DNA of 64,000 nt, from NCBI RefSeq assembly GCF_001905795.1, contig NZ_LIXJ01000012.1, positions 124,001 through 188,000 of the forward strand, read 5' to 3'. How positions within the stretch are numbered: position 1 is the stretch's first letter; every line of letters begins with the position of its first letter. This document shows positions 23,362 through 31,097 of this stretch, in pieces. Below the pieces are notes generated by a model, which saw only the letters and a list, made by a program, of their open reading frames with translations, made no database searches and was not told the DNA's origin. The position numbers and the translations under genes were made by a program. The DNA is from Streptomyces sp. CB01580. GTDB lineage: Bacteria; Actinomycetota; Actinomycetes; Streptomycetales; Streptomycetaceae.

Positions 23362-25761
23362 ATGACGAGTGAGCAGAGCAGAGAAGGACGACTTGTTTCG
23401 CGAGCCGAGATCGCTGCACTGGCCGGGGTCAGGCGTTCGGCGGTCACGAACTGGGAGCGGCGCCACGCCGCCTTCCCCGAGGCGCTCCGAGCCGGAGAGG
23501 CGGAGTTCTTTCGACTCACTGACATCATCCGATGGCTGGACACCCGCCAGGTACCAAACAGGGATCGCCGCGTATCGGAACCCGAAATGGTTACGTACGG
23601 TGATCGAATCCGCGCCTCGCTGAAGCGAGGTCAGGCATCTTCGTCGAGCGGCGAGGCACCGTGCACGTCCCTCGATTCGGGCAGCGAGCGCGCCCGGTCC
23701 CTGTCTCGCGAGTCGCTGGCCGAACTGTTGGAGCTGTCGATGATGCGGCGATGGGGGGCTCGCTCCCCGGCAGGCTATCTACCCCTGCCGCTCTGCCTGA
23801 CCTTCCTGAAATGGGCGGGCCCCGAGAGGTACACGGCCCTGGAGCGGCTGGCCTCGTCCCGTCCACCGTTGGAACTCAGACGTTTCCTGCAGAAAGCGGG
23901 AGAGGAGGCGGACGAACTGCTCCGGAAGCATGGCGTGGTCCCCGCGATGAAAGCCGCGCTGCGCCGGTTGGCACCCGAGCGGGACGCGGATGCGGCACAG
24001 ATGCTGAGTCTGGTCGACGGGCTCGATCGGGGGGCCTTCCGAGACTTGCTCGACGCGTTCGCGGAAGACGTGGCTCTGGGCAGCCGGGAGGCGTTCACAC
24101 CCAGGGGAGTGGTGGACCTGTTGAGCGGGATCTCCGTGACGGAGGGTTCGGTACGCCGGATCAACGACCCCTACCCGAGAGGGGGCGAGCTGCTCGCGGC
24201 GGCGGTGGTGGCAAGTGGCGATGCCTCACCTCCTGTCGTTCGGGCCGAGGCCCCGAACGACAGCATGCTGCGTATGACCGCCATGAACCTGATGATCCAC
24301 GGTGTCGTCCCGCAGCTGAACGCCAAGGTCGAGGCCCCGTGGCTCACCACAGCCCGAGACCACCGGGCCGGGGCGGATTTCATTCTGACCAATCCGCCGT
24401 TCAATGCCGAATCCGGGAAGACCGGTTCCATCAGCTGGCGATACGGGACCCCGCCGCCGTCCAACGACAATTTCGCCTGGCTTCAGCACGTACTTTCCAT
24501 GCTCAGGCCCGGCGGGCGCGCTGGCGTCATCATGGCCGACAACGCTGCCGTGTCCGACCAGCCGAAAGAGCGGGCGATCCGCCAGGCCATGGTCGAGGAC
24601 GGGGTGGTCGAATGTATCGTCGCCCTCCCATCACACCTCTTCGCGGGCACTACCGTCTCGGCTTGCATCTGGTTCCTGACGACGCCGTCGACGCGTACCG
24701 AAGTGCACTTCATCAACGCTCGCCGTGCGGGGGAGATGGCCTCCCGGACTCGTCGGGAATTGCAGCCCGACGACGTACGGCTCCTGCGGCAGGTCCATCG
24801 CTCGCTGCGCGAGGGGACCACGTTGCCTGACGACGTGCGGGTGCTGGGAAGGTCCGTCTCCGTGCAGGAGATCAAGAAAAGGGGCCATTCCCTCAGCCCT
24901 GTTGACTACGTCAGCGTCGGAACGCACGCAGTGGCGACGCCCGCAGATGTGGCCGCATCCCGCGAGGAGCTTCTCGGGGCTCAGGGCAGCGCGTCGTTCC
25001 TCGATTCGACGACGCAGTCCCTCTGGGGGCAGGGCACGGCGTTCGGCCATATCCGTCAACGCCCCTCGCATGGTTGGCCGAGACGGCTCCTGGGCGATCT
25101 GTGCAAGGTCCAGGCCGGCCCTTCCCCCTCCTTGTTGAACCCGAAGATGTTCTCCCGCGGTGGGGAGGTTCCCGTTGTACTTCCCAAGCATCTGCGTAAT
25201 CGACGCATCTCCGCCATCGAGGAGAGCAGGGTCTCGGATCGGGATGCGCGACGACTGGAGCGGTTCCTGTTGAGCGAGGGCGACATCCTGTGCACGCGTA
25301 CGGGGACGGTCGGACCCTCGGCGGTAGTAGGAGCGGCAGAAGCCGGCTGCCTGTACATCGGCAATCTTCTCCGCCTGCACGCCTTCGAGCCTGGTACGGA
25401 CTCGCGCTTCGTTCTCGCCTTCCTGTCCCTTCCGGAGGTACAGGCATGGATCAAGGACCGAGCCGAGATGACCACTGTCGCCTCGATCAAGACGAAGGCG
25501 ATGCAGCAGCTTCCCGTACTGCTGCCACCCATCGAGGAGCAGCGCCGCATTGGTGATCTCCTGTGCGCACTCGACAGCCAGATCGGGGCCCACCACCAGG
25601 TAGTGGCGGCGGCGGAACGCGCGCACGGCGAACTCGCGACCCTGCTGATGGGGGGTGCTCTCTCGTCCGATGAACAGACGCCCGCACCTGACGCGATGGC
25701 GGCGGAGCTCTCTTCCCTCGGAACCGATCACCACACCTCGAAGGGAAACGCCGGTGAGTGA
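23362..25761 (+). CDS. HsdM-like N6-adenine methyltransferase fused to an HsdS-like target recognition domain
   Basis: 799 aa. An N-terminal HTH-like segment (RLVSRAEIAALAGVRRSAVT, ~10-60) precedes a helical region. The methyltransferase part has NPPF at 344-347 (ILTNPPFNAESGK), the catalytic motif IV of N6-adenine enzymes. Motif I is unusual: DPYPRGGELL at 269-278 instead of DPACGTGxFL. Residues ~575-760 resemble one HsdS target-recognition domain (LGDLCKVQAGPSPSLLNPKM ... LPPIEEQRRIGDLL). No restriction subunit is adjacent, so it looks like an orphan methyltransferase or one partner of a dispersed system. Confidence 0.85.
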   Translation: MTSEQSREGRLVSRAEIAALAGVRRSAVTNWERRHAAFPEALRAGEAEFFRLTDIIRWLDTRQVPNRDRRVSEPEMVTYGDRIRASLKRGQASSSSGEAPCTSLDSGSERARSLSRESLAELLELSMMRRWGARSPAGYLPLPLCLTFLKWAGPERYTALERLASSRPPLELRRFLQKAGEEADELLRKHGVVPAMKAALRRLAPERDADAAQMLSLVDGLDRGAFRDLLDAFAEDVALGSREAFTPRGVVDLLSGISVTEGSVRRINDPYPRGGELLAAAVVASGDASPPVVRAEAPNDSMLRMTAMNLMIHGVVPQLNAKVEAPWLTTARDHRAGADFILTNPPFNAESGKTGSISWRYGTPPPSNDNFAWLQHVLSMLRPGGRAGVIMADNAAVSDQPKERAIRQAMVEDGVVECIVALPSHLFAGTTVSACIWFLTTPSTRTEVHFINARRAGEMASRTRRELQPDDVRLLRQVHRSLREGTTLPDDVRVLGRSVSVQEIKKRGHSLSPVDYVSVGTHAVATPADVAASREELLGAQGSASFLDSTTQSLWGQGTAFGHIRQRPSHGWPRRLLGDLCKVQAGPSPSLLNPKMFSRGGEVPVVLPKHLRNRRISAIEESRVSDRDARRLERFLLSEGDILCTRTGTVGPSAVVGAAEAGCLYIGNLLRLHAFEPGTDSRFVLAFLSLPEVQAWIKDRAEMTTVASIKTKAMQQLPVLLPPIEEQRRIGDLLCALDSQIGAHHQVVAAAERAHGELATLLMGGALSSDEQTPAPDAMAAELSSLGTDHHTSKGNAGE

Positions 25762-25954
25762 CCTGCCCGCTGCGACGCGAATCGCCTGGCTACTCGTGGC
25801 TGCACTGGCTTCCGTGGTTGTCGCCCTGCTGGCCTTCATGCTGAAAAGGGGCTCAGGGACAGGACAATCCGAGGCTGTCTTCGTAGCCGGCACGGCGTTC
25901 GCCGGCTGCATGGTCTTGTGCCTCGGGGTGCTGAGCGCGGCCTTCGGTACCTGA
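25754..25954 (+). CDS. Small two-TM protein coupled to the methyltransferase
   Basis: 66 aa from GTG 25754, overlapping the methyltransferase stop by eight bases. Two hydrophobic helices (RIAWLLVAALASVVVALLAF and AVFVAGTAFAGCMVLCLGVL) are joined by a short basic loop. No known family is recognised. The coupling suggests that it belongs with the methyltransferase, possibly a membrane-acting partner of a defence system. Confidence 0.6.
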   Translation: MSDLPAATRIAWLLVAALASVVVALLAFMLKRGSGTGQSEAVFVAGTAFAGCMVLCLGVLSAAFGT

Positions 25955-26109
25955 CCGGACGGCGAGCAGAACGCCAAAGGCCCGGACAGGCAATGCTGGC
26001 CGGGCCGCAAACGGTTCGAAGCCACCCACGACTACGAACGTCGAAGGGCCCCACCGCAAGCGGTGGGCTCTTGAACGGTCGGTAGGCGACGGCGGCCTGC
26101 GGCGACAAC

Positions 26110-26133
26110 TGCAACCAAAACTGCAACCACGGA
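26110..26133. repeat. Paired 12-bp direct repeat near the right island end (possible arm-type sites)
   Basis: Two adjacent 12-bp units beginning tgcaacca (26110 and 26122) lie about 60 bases from the intact tRNA repeat. They mirror the tgagacca pair at the left end. Confidence 0.5.
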
Positions 26134-26134
26134 A

Positions 26135-26174
26135 CGTCGAAGGCCCCCGCTGCTCGCAGCGGGGGCCTTCGACG
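26135..26174 (-). terminator. Terminator of tRNA-Ser (17-bp perfect hairpin)
   Basis: Arms 26135-26151 and 26158-26174 are perfectly complementary around a six-base loop. They lie 20 bases beyond the tRNA 3' end and can also end transcripts entering from the island. Confidence 0.8.
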
Positions 26175-26193
26175 TATTGCCCGGTGAGAGCAA

Positions 26194-26281
26194 TGGCGGA
26201 GGATACGAGATTCGAACTCGTGAGGGGTTGCCCCCAACACGCTTTCCAAGCGTGCGCCCTAGGCCACTAGGCGAATCCTCC
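26194..26281 (-). tRNA. tRNA-Ser(GGA), integration target
   Basis: The acceptor stem GGAGGAT pairs with ATCCTCC, the anticodon loop TTGGAAA gives anticodon GGA, and a long variable arm typical of tRNA-Ser follows. The CCA end is encoded (26194-26196). The 3' 56 bases are duplicated at 22242-22297, marking it as an attachment site. Confidence 0.95.
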
Positions 26282-26529
26282 GCCGCAAACAATACAAGAC
26301 GTTGGGGAGTGCTCGCGAACCCCTTCCCCCTCGAGATCCGTTCGGGGCCGTTCGGAGCGGACCGAAGAGGCTTCGAACGGCTCGGGGAGGACCGAAGCGG
26401 ACCGGAGGCGAGGTCGAGTGGGCTGCGGCCGAGGCGGCGGGTGAAGGGGAACGGGGCACGGGCGAGGGAGACGGAACAGGGGAGGGGGCGGGGAGGTGGA
26501 CCGGGAGGGGTGGGGATCGGCTAAGGTGG

Positions 26530-26625
26530 GCGTCAGCCCCTCACGTGGCGCTATCTGACTGAACTCCCCCAGGGCCGGAAGGCAGCAAGGGTAGGTCGGC
26601 TCTGGCGGGTGCGTGGGGGGCCCTT
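26530..26625 (+). ncRNA. ffs: Small signal recognition particle RNA (4.5S-like)
   Basis: The conserved SRP domain IV core is recognisable (agggccggaaggcagcaagg). A closing helix of ten pairs joins 26536-26545 with 26612-26621. Position just upstream of dnaX is typical of actinobacteria. Ends are approximate. Confidence 0.88.
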
Positions 26626-26725
26626 GTGTTTCCCTCCGGGGCCAGTGCCGACCCTGTGAGGCCTCGTGGGGGTGTGGGCGCCGGGGCGGGGCCGGTTGTC
26701 GGTGCGCCCGGATAACCTCGTATGT

Positions 26726-28960
26726 GTGTCGTCCCTTGCGCTGTACCGCCGCTATCGCCCCGAGTCGTTCGCCGAGGTCATCGGTCAGGAGCATGTCACT
26801 GACCCGCTGCAGCAGGCCCTGCGGAACAACCGGGTCAATCACGCGTACCTGTTCAGCGGTCCGCGCGGCTGCGGGAAGACGACCAGTGCGCGCATCCTGG
26901 CCCGCTGTCTGAACTGCGAGCAGGGGCCGACGCCCACGCCGTGCGGGGAGTGCCAGTCCTGCCGGGACCTCGCGCGCAACGGGCCGGGGTCGATCGACGT
27001 GATCGAGATCGACGCCGCGTCGCACGGTGGCGTGGACGACGCCCGTGATCTGCGGGAGAAGGCGTTCTTCGGGCCCGCGTCGAGTCGTTACAAGATCTAC
27101 ATCATCGACGAGGCGCACATGGTCACCTCGGCGGGGTTCAACGCCCTGCTGAAGGTGGTCGAGGAGCCGCCGGAGCACCTCAAGTTCATCTTCGCGACCA
27201 CCGAGCCCGAGAAGGTCATCGGCACCATCCGGTCGCGTACGCACCACTATCCGTTCCGGCTGGTTCCGCCGGGCACCCTGCGCGACTACCTCGCGGAGGT
27301 CTGCGGCAGGGAGGACATCCCCGTCGAGGACGGCGTGCTGCCGCTCGTCGTGAGGGCCGGGGCCGGGTCGGTGCGTGACTCGATGTCGGTGATGGACCAG
27401 TTGCTGGCCGGTGCGGGCGAGGACGGTGTGACGTACGCCATGGCGACGTCGCTGCTCGGTTATACGGACGGCTCGCTGCTCGACTCCATCGTGGACGCCT
27501 TCGCGGCGGGCGACGGGGCCGCGGCGTTCGAGGCCGTGGACCGGGTGATCGAGGGCGGCAACGATCCGCGCCGCTTCGTCGCCGACCTCCTGGAGCGGCT
27601 GCGCGACCTGGTGATCCTCGCCGCCGTGCCGGACGCGGGGGAGAAGGGGCTGATCGACGCGCCCGCCGATGTCGTCGAGCGGATGCAGGCCCAGGCGTCC
27701 GTCTTCGGCGCGGCCGAGCTGAGTCGTGCGGCCGACCTGGTCAACGAGGGGCTGACGGAGATGCGCGGGGCGACCTCGCCGCGCCTCCAGGTCGAGCTGA
27801 TCTGCGCCCGAGTGCTGTTGCCTGCCGCCTTCGACGACGAGCGTTCGCTGCAGGCCCGCCTGGACCGGCTGGAGCGCGGCGCGTCCTTCGCGACCGCCGG
27901 GCCGGGGCCCGCCATGGGGTACGTGCCGGGACCGGAAGCCCTGGCCCATGCCCCCGCTCCCGTCGCGCCGGCCGTCCAGCCGGGCGGCGGTCCCGCCGCC
28001 GCCCGCGCCGCCGTACGGGGAGAAGCGCCCCCGCCCTCGGCACCCGTGCCCGCTGCCGCGCCCGCGGTGCCGTCCGTACCCGCCGAGACGCCTTCGGCGC
28101 CCGTGCAGCCCGCCGCCCCGCAGCAGCCTCCGGCCGCCCCGCCGACCGGGGCCGGGGCGCCGGCGGGCGGTCAGCGTCCCGGGGCCTGGCCCACCGCCGC
28201 CGCGCCGGAATCCGGCCGCCGTCCTGGCGGCTGGCCGACCGCCGCGGCCCCCGGCCGGTCGCAGCCGCCACAGGCCGCGCCCGACCCGGTCGCGCCCGCC
28301 CCGGCCGCCCCCGCCGCAGCGGCGCCCGCCGCCGAGCCGAGCCCGGGAATGGCGCAGGGTGCGGGCCAGGTGCGGAACATGTGGCCGGACATCCTGGAAG
28401 CGGTGAAGAACCGCCGCCGGTTCACCTGGATCCTGCTCAGCCAGAACGCACAGGTCACAGGCTTCGACGGCGCCACTTTGCAACTCGGCTTCCTGAACGC
28501 GGGCGCACGCGACAACTTCGCGAGCAGCGGCAGCGAGGACGTGCTGAAGCAGGCCCTCGCCGAGCGGTTCAACGCGCAGTGGAAGATCGAGGCGATCGTC
28601 GACCCCTCGGGCGGTGCGGGCGCACCGCCGCAGTCCGGCGGCGGCCGGTCCTACGCCGCACCGCCCGTCTCCCAGCGCCCCGCCTCACCGCCCCCGCCCC
28701 AGCAGCAGTACGAGTCCCGGCCCGCTTCCGCCTCCGCCCCGGCCCCGCAGCCGAGCGCGTCCCCGGCGGCGGAACCCGCCCCGGCGTCCTACTCCTCGCA
28801 GCAGTCCTCTGCCGCGCCCGAGCCCCCGCAGCCGGTCGCTCCCGAGGACGACATCCCCGAGGCCGACGATCCCGACCTGGTCGACTCGGCGCTCTCCGGG
28901 CACGAGTTGATCGTCCGTGAGCTGGGCGCCACGGTCCTGGAGGAGTTCACGAACGAGTAG
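26726..28960 (+). CDS. dnaX: DNA polymerase III subunits gamma and tau
   Basis: 744 aa from GTG 26726, chosen because the conserved N-terminus SSLALYRRYRPESFAEVIGQ follows directly. The clamp-loader ATPase has Walker A GPRGCGKT (45-52), a zinc module of C61, C64, C73, C76 and C79, DEAH-type Walker B (YIIDEAHM) and sensor residues. After ~380 comes an Ala/Pro-rich linker and then the tau-like C-terminal domain (~550-640, WPDILEAVKNRRRFTWILLS) with another Pro-rich tail. It loads the beta clamp and organises the replisome. No clear Shine-Dalgarno precedes the start. Confidence 0.96.
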   Translation: MSSLALYRRYRPESFAEVIGQEHVTDPLQQALRNNRVNHAYLFSGPRGCGKTTSARILARCLNCEQGPTPTPCGECQSCRDLARNGPGSIDVIEIDAASHGGVDDARDLREKAFFGPASSRYKIYIIDEAHMVTSAGFNALLKVVEEPPEHLKFIFATTEPEKVIGTIRSRTHHYPFRLVPPGTLRDYLAEVCGREDIPVEDGVLPLVVRAGAGSVRDSMSVMDQLLAGAGEDGVTYAMATSLLGYTDGSLLDSIVDAFAAGDGAAAFEAVDRVIEGGNDPRRFVADLLERLRDLVILAAVPDAGEKGLIDAPADVVERMQAQASVFGAAELSRAADLVNEGLTEMRGATSPRLQVELICARVLLPAAFDDERSLQARLDRLERGASFATAGPGPAMGYVPGPEALAHAPAPVAPAVQPGGGPAAARAAVRGEAPPPSAPVPAAAPAVPSVPAETPSAPVQPAAPQQPPAAPPTGAGAPAGGQRPGAWPTAAAPESGRRPGGWPTAAAPGRSQPPQAAPDPVAPAPAAPAAAAPAAEPSPGMAQGAGQVRNMWPDILEAVKNRRRFTWILLSQNAQVTGFDGATLQLGFLNAGARDNFASSGSEDVLKQALAERFNAQWKIEAIVDPSGGAGAPPQSGGGRSYAAPPVSQRPASPPPPQQQYESRPASASAPAPQPSASPAAEPAPASYSSQQSSAAPEPPQPVAPEDDIPEADDPDLVDSALSGHELIVRELGATVLEEFTNE

Positions 28961-28999
28961 GAGACGAAACGAGTAGGAGGCGAACGGAGAAACTCGCGA

Positions 29000-29079
29000 G
29001 CGAGCGCGGAATCCGAGCGTGTGCGAGCGCAGGGGCAGCGCCTGTGCGAGCGCGGAATCCGAGCGTGTGCGAGCGCAGG
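29000..29079. repeat. 34-bp direct repeat upstream of purD
   Basis: Two identical 34-bp copies (29000-29033 and 29046-29079), offset by 46 bases, lie in the dnaX-purD gap. Each contains gcgagcgc words at both ends. Function unknown; it may be a local duplication. Confidence 0.85.
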
Positions 29080-29222
29080 AACAGCGCGCGGGTGAACCCA
29101 GGGGGAAGCTCGCGGGCGAGCAGGGGAGTGCGCGGGCGGCCCGCTTCGCGCCGCGTCCCCCGGTGTGTCCACGGAGCGGCGCCCGTCAAGGCCGCCGTGC
29201 CCCGGCGGCTAGGCTGCATTCC

Positions 29223-30473
29223 GTGAAGGTCCTCGTCATCGGCGGCGGCGCCCGCGAACACGCCCTGTGCCGCTCTCTCTCCCTCGACTCCGACGTCACC
29301 GCTCTGTACTGCGCTCCCGGCAACGCCGGTATCGCGGAGGTGGCCGAACTCCACCCGGTCGACATCCTCGACGGTGACGCCGTCGCGCGTCTCGCCACTG
29401 ACCTGGGCGCCGATCTGGTGGTCGTCGGCCCGGAGGCGCCGCTCGTCGCCGGTGTCGCCGACGCCGTGCGCGCCGCGGCCATTCCCTGCTTCGGCCCCTC
29501 CGGCGAGGCGGCCCGGCTGGAGGGCTCCAAGGCGTTCGCCAAGGACGTGATGGCCTCGGCGGGCGTGCCGACGGCACGCAGCTACGTCTGCACCAACCCC
29601 GCCGAGATCGACGCCGCCCTCGATGCCTTCGGCGCTCCGTACGTCGTCAAGGACGACGGTCTCGCCGCCGGCAAGGGCGTCGTCGTCACCGAGGACATCG
29701 AGGCGGCCCGCGCCCACGCCGTGGCCTGTGACCGCGTCGTCGTCGAGGAGTTCCTCGACGGCCCCGAGGTCAGCCTGTTCGCGATCACGGACGGCACCAC
29801 CGTGCTGCCGCTCCGCCCCGCGCAGGACTTCAAGCGCGCTCTGGACGGCGACGAGGGTCCGAACACCGGCGGCATGGGCGCGTACTCCCCGCTCCCCTGG
29901 GCCGACCCCAAGCTGGTCGACGAGGTCGTGGAGTCGGTGCTCCAGCCGACCGTCGACGAGCTCCGCCGCCGTGGCACCCCGTTCTCCGGACTGCTGTACG
30001 CGGGCCTCGCGATCACCTCGCGCGGCGTGCGCGTGATCGAGTTCAACGCCCGCTTCGGCGACCCCGAGACCCAGGTGGTCCTGGCCCGCCTGAAGACTCC
30101 GCTGGCCGCCGTGCTGCTGGCCGCCGCCAACGGCACCCTCGACGAACTGCCGCCGCTCAACTGGCGCGACGACGCCGCCGTCACCGTCGTCATCGCCTCG
30201 CACAACTACCCGGGCACGCCGCGCACGGGGGACCCGATCGAAGGGCTCGAAGACGTGGCGGCGCAGGATGCCCCGGACGCGTACGTCCTGCACGCCGGTA
30301 CCCGGCGGGACGGCGACGCGATCGTCAGCGCAGGCGGCCGGGTGCTGTCCGTGACGGCGACCGGCAAGGACCTCGCGGCCGCCCGTGAGCGCGCTTACGC
30401 GGCGGTGGCCCGGATCCGGCTCGACGGCGCGCAGTTCCGTACGGACATCGCCCGGAAGGCCGCAGAGGCCTGA
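29223..30473 (+). CDS. purD: Phosphoribosylamine-glycine ligase (GAR synthetase)
   Basis: 416 aa from GTG 29223. KVLVIGGGAREHALCRSLSL is the diagnostic N-terminus. The ATP-grasp core includes VVKDDGLAAGKGVVV and the FNARFGDPETQ signature. It catalyses step 2 of de novo purine synthesis. No strong RBS is seen near the GTG; the start rests on homology. First of seven pur genes on this strand. Confidence 0.97.
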   Translation: MKVLVIGGGAREHALCRSLSLDSDVTALYCAPGNAGIAEVAELHPVDILDGDAVARLATDLGADLVVVGPEAPLVAGVADAVRAAAIPCFGPSGEAARLEGSKAFAKDVMASAGVPTARSYVCTNPAEIDAALDAFGAPYVVKDDGLAAGKGVVVTEDIEAARAHAVACDRVVVEEFLDGPEVSLFAITDGTTVLPLRPAQDFKRALDGDEGPNTGGMGAYSPLPWADPKLVDEVVESVLQPTVDELRRRGTPFSGLLYAGLAITSRGVRVIEFNARFGDPETQVVLARLKTPLAAVLLAAANGTLDELPPLNWRDDAAVTVVIASHNYPGTPRTGDPIEGLEDVAAQDAPDAYVLHAGTRRDGDAIVSAGGRVLSVTATGKDLAAARERAYAAVARIRLDGAQFRTDIARKAAEA

Positions 30474-31097
30474 GCCGGGGCGCCCGGGGCCGACGGAGGC
30501 CCGGGGCGGCTGTTGCCGGGGCCCGTGCAGGTCACCGGAGGCCCGTACGGGCACCAGAGGCTCGGACGGCCACCGAGGACCCCGCACGGGCCGCCGATGC
30601 GCGGTCGGTACGGCCGCCCGTGCGGTCGGTACGGGCACTGCCCGCGCGTCGGCGCCCGTGCATCGGTGCCCGTACCGGCACACCGGCTCGCCCGCATCCG
30701 ATTCCCGGTCTCGGCCCTCGGCCTCCGCCCGTGTCCTCTTCCTTCGGCTCTGGCCTCCCGCCCCCGCCCCCGTTCCCCTCGTCTCCGTTCCCTTCGTCCC
30801 CGACCGTCGTCCGTTCCGGCGTCTCCGACCGCCGGCTCCGGTCCGACCGCGTCGCAGCCCTCTCTTTTCGGCCACTGGCGCATCACTGCCAAAGCTGGCA
30901 GTCCGCTAGCACCTTTGCCCAAAGCCATTCCATCGAGTGACGGCTGAGCCATACGGCTGACGCCTGACGACACCCCAACTAGGGTGCGGCGCAGGCGTTC
31001 CGGCACTTGGCCCACTGACATTGCGATGTCAGTGACGGGTGCCACAGTGGGGGAGTGACCAACACCGCTGCGGGGGCAGAGGGGGTGACGTCCGGCC
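30474..31097. other. 620-bp gap between purD and the next gene
   Basis: The first ~450 bases are GC-rich low-complexity sequence with many cgtacgg/gcccgt words and no convincing gene. The last ~200 bases are less GC-rich and regulatory-looking, with an actgcca-aagc-tggcagt hairpin (30885-30902) and a further palindrome listed separately. Confidence 0.5.
31014..31033. promoter_or_regulatory. Operator-like palindrome upstream of the M48-like gene
   Basis: A perfect inverted repeat ACTGACAT-TGCG-ATGTCAGT lies 65 bases before GTG 31098. Symmetry and position fit a repressor binding site; the regulator is unknown. Confidence 0.5.

Larger units (their letters stand above)
22242..26250. mobile_element. 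Genomic island integrated at tRNA-Ser(GGA), integrase lost
   Basis: Identical 56-bp direct repeats (22242-22297 and 26195-26250) bound about 3.9 kb carrying vapC, vapB, an HsdM-like methyltransferase and a small membrane protein. One repeat is part of the intact tRNA-Ser, the other is a fragment. This is the classic structure of an element inserted by a tyrosine integrase at a tRNA 3' end. No integrase, excisionase or replication gene is present, so it is either a remnant or relies on an enzyme in trans. The cargo is defence/stability type. Confidence 0.8.
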
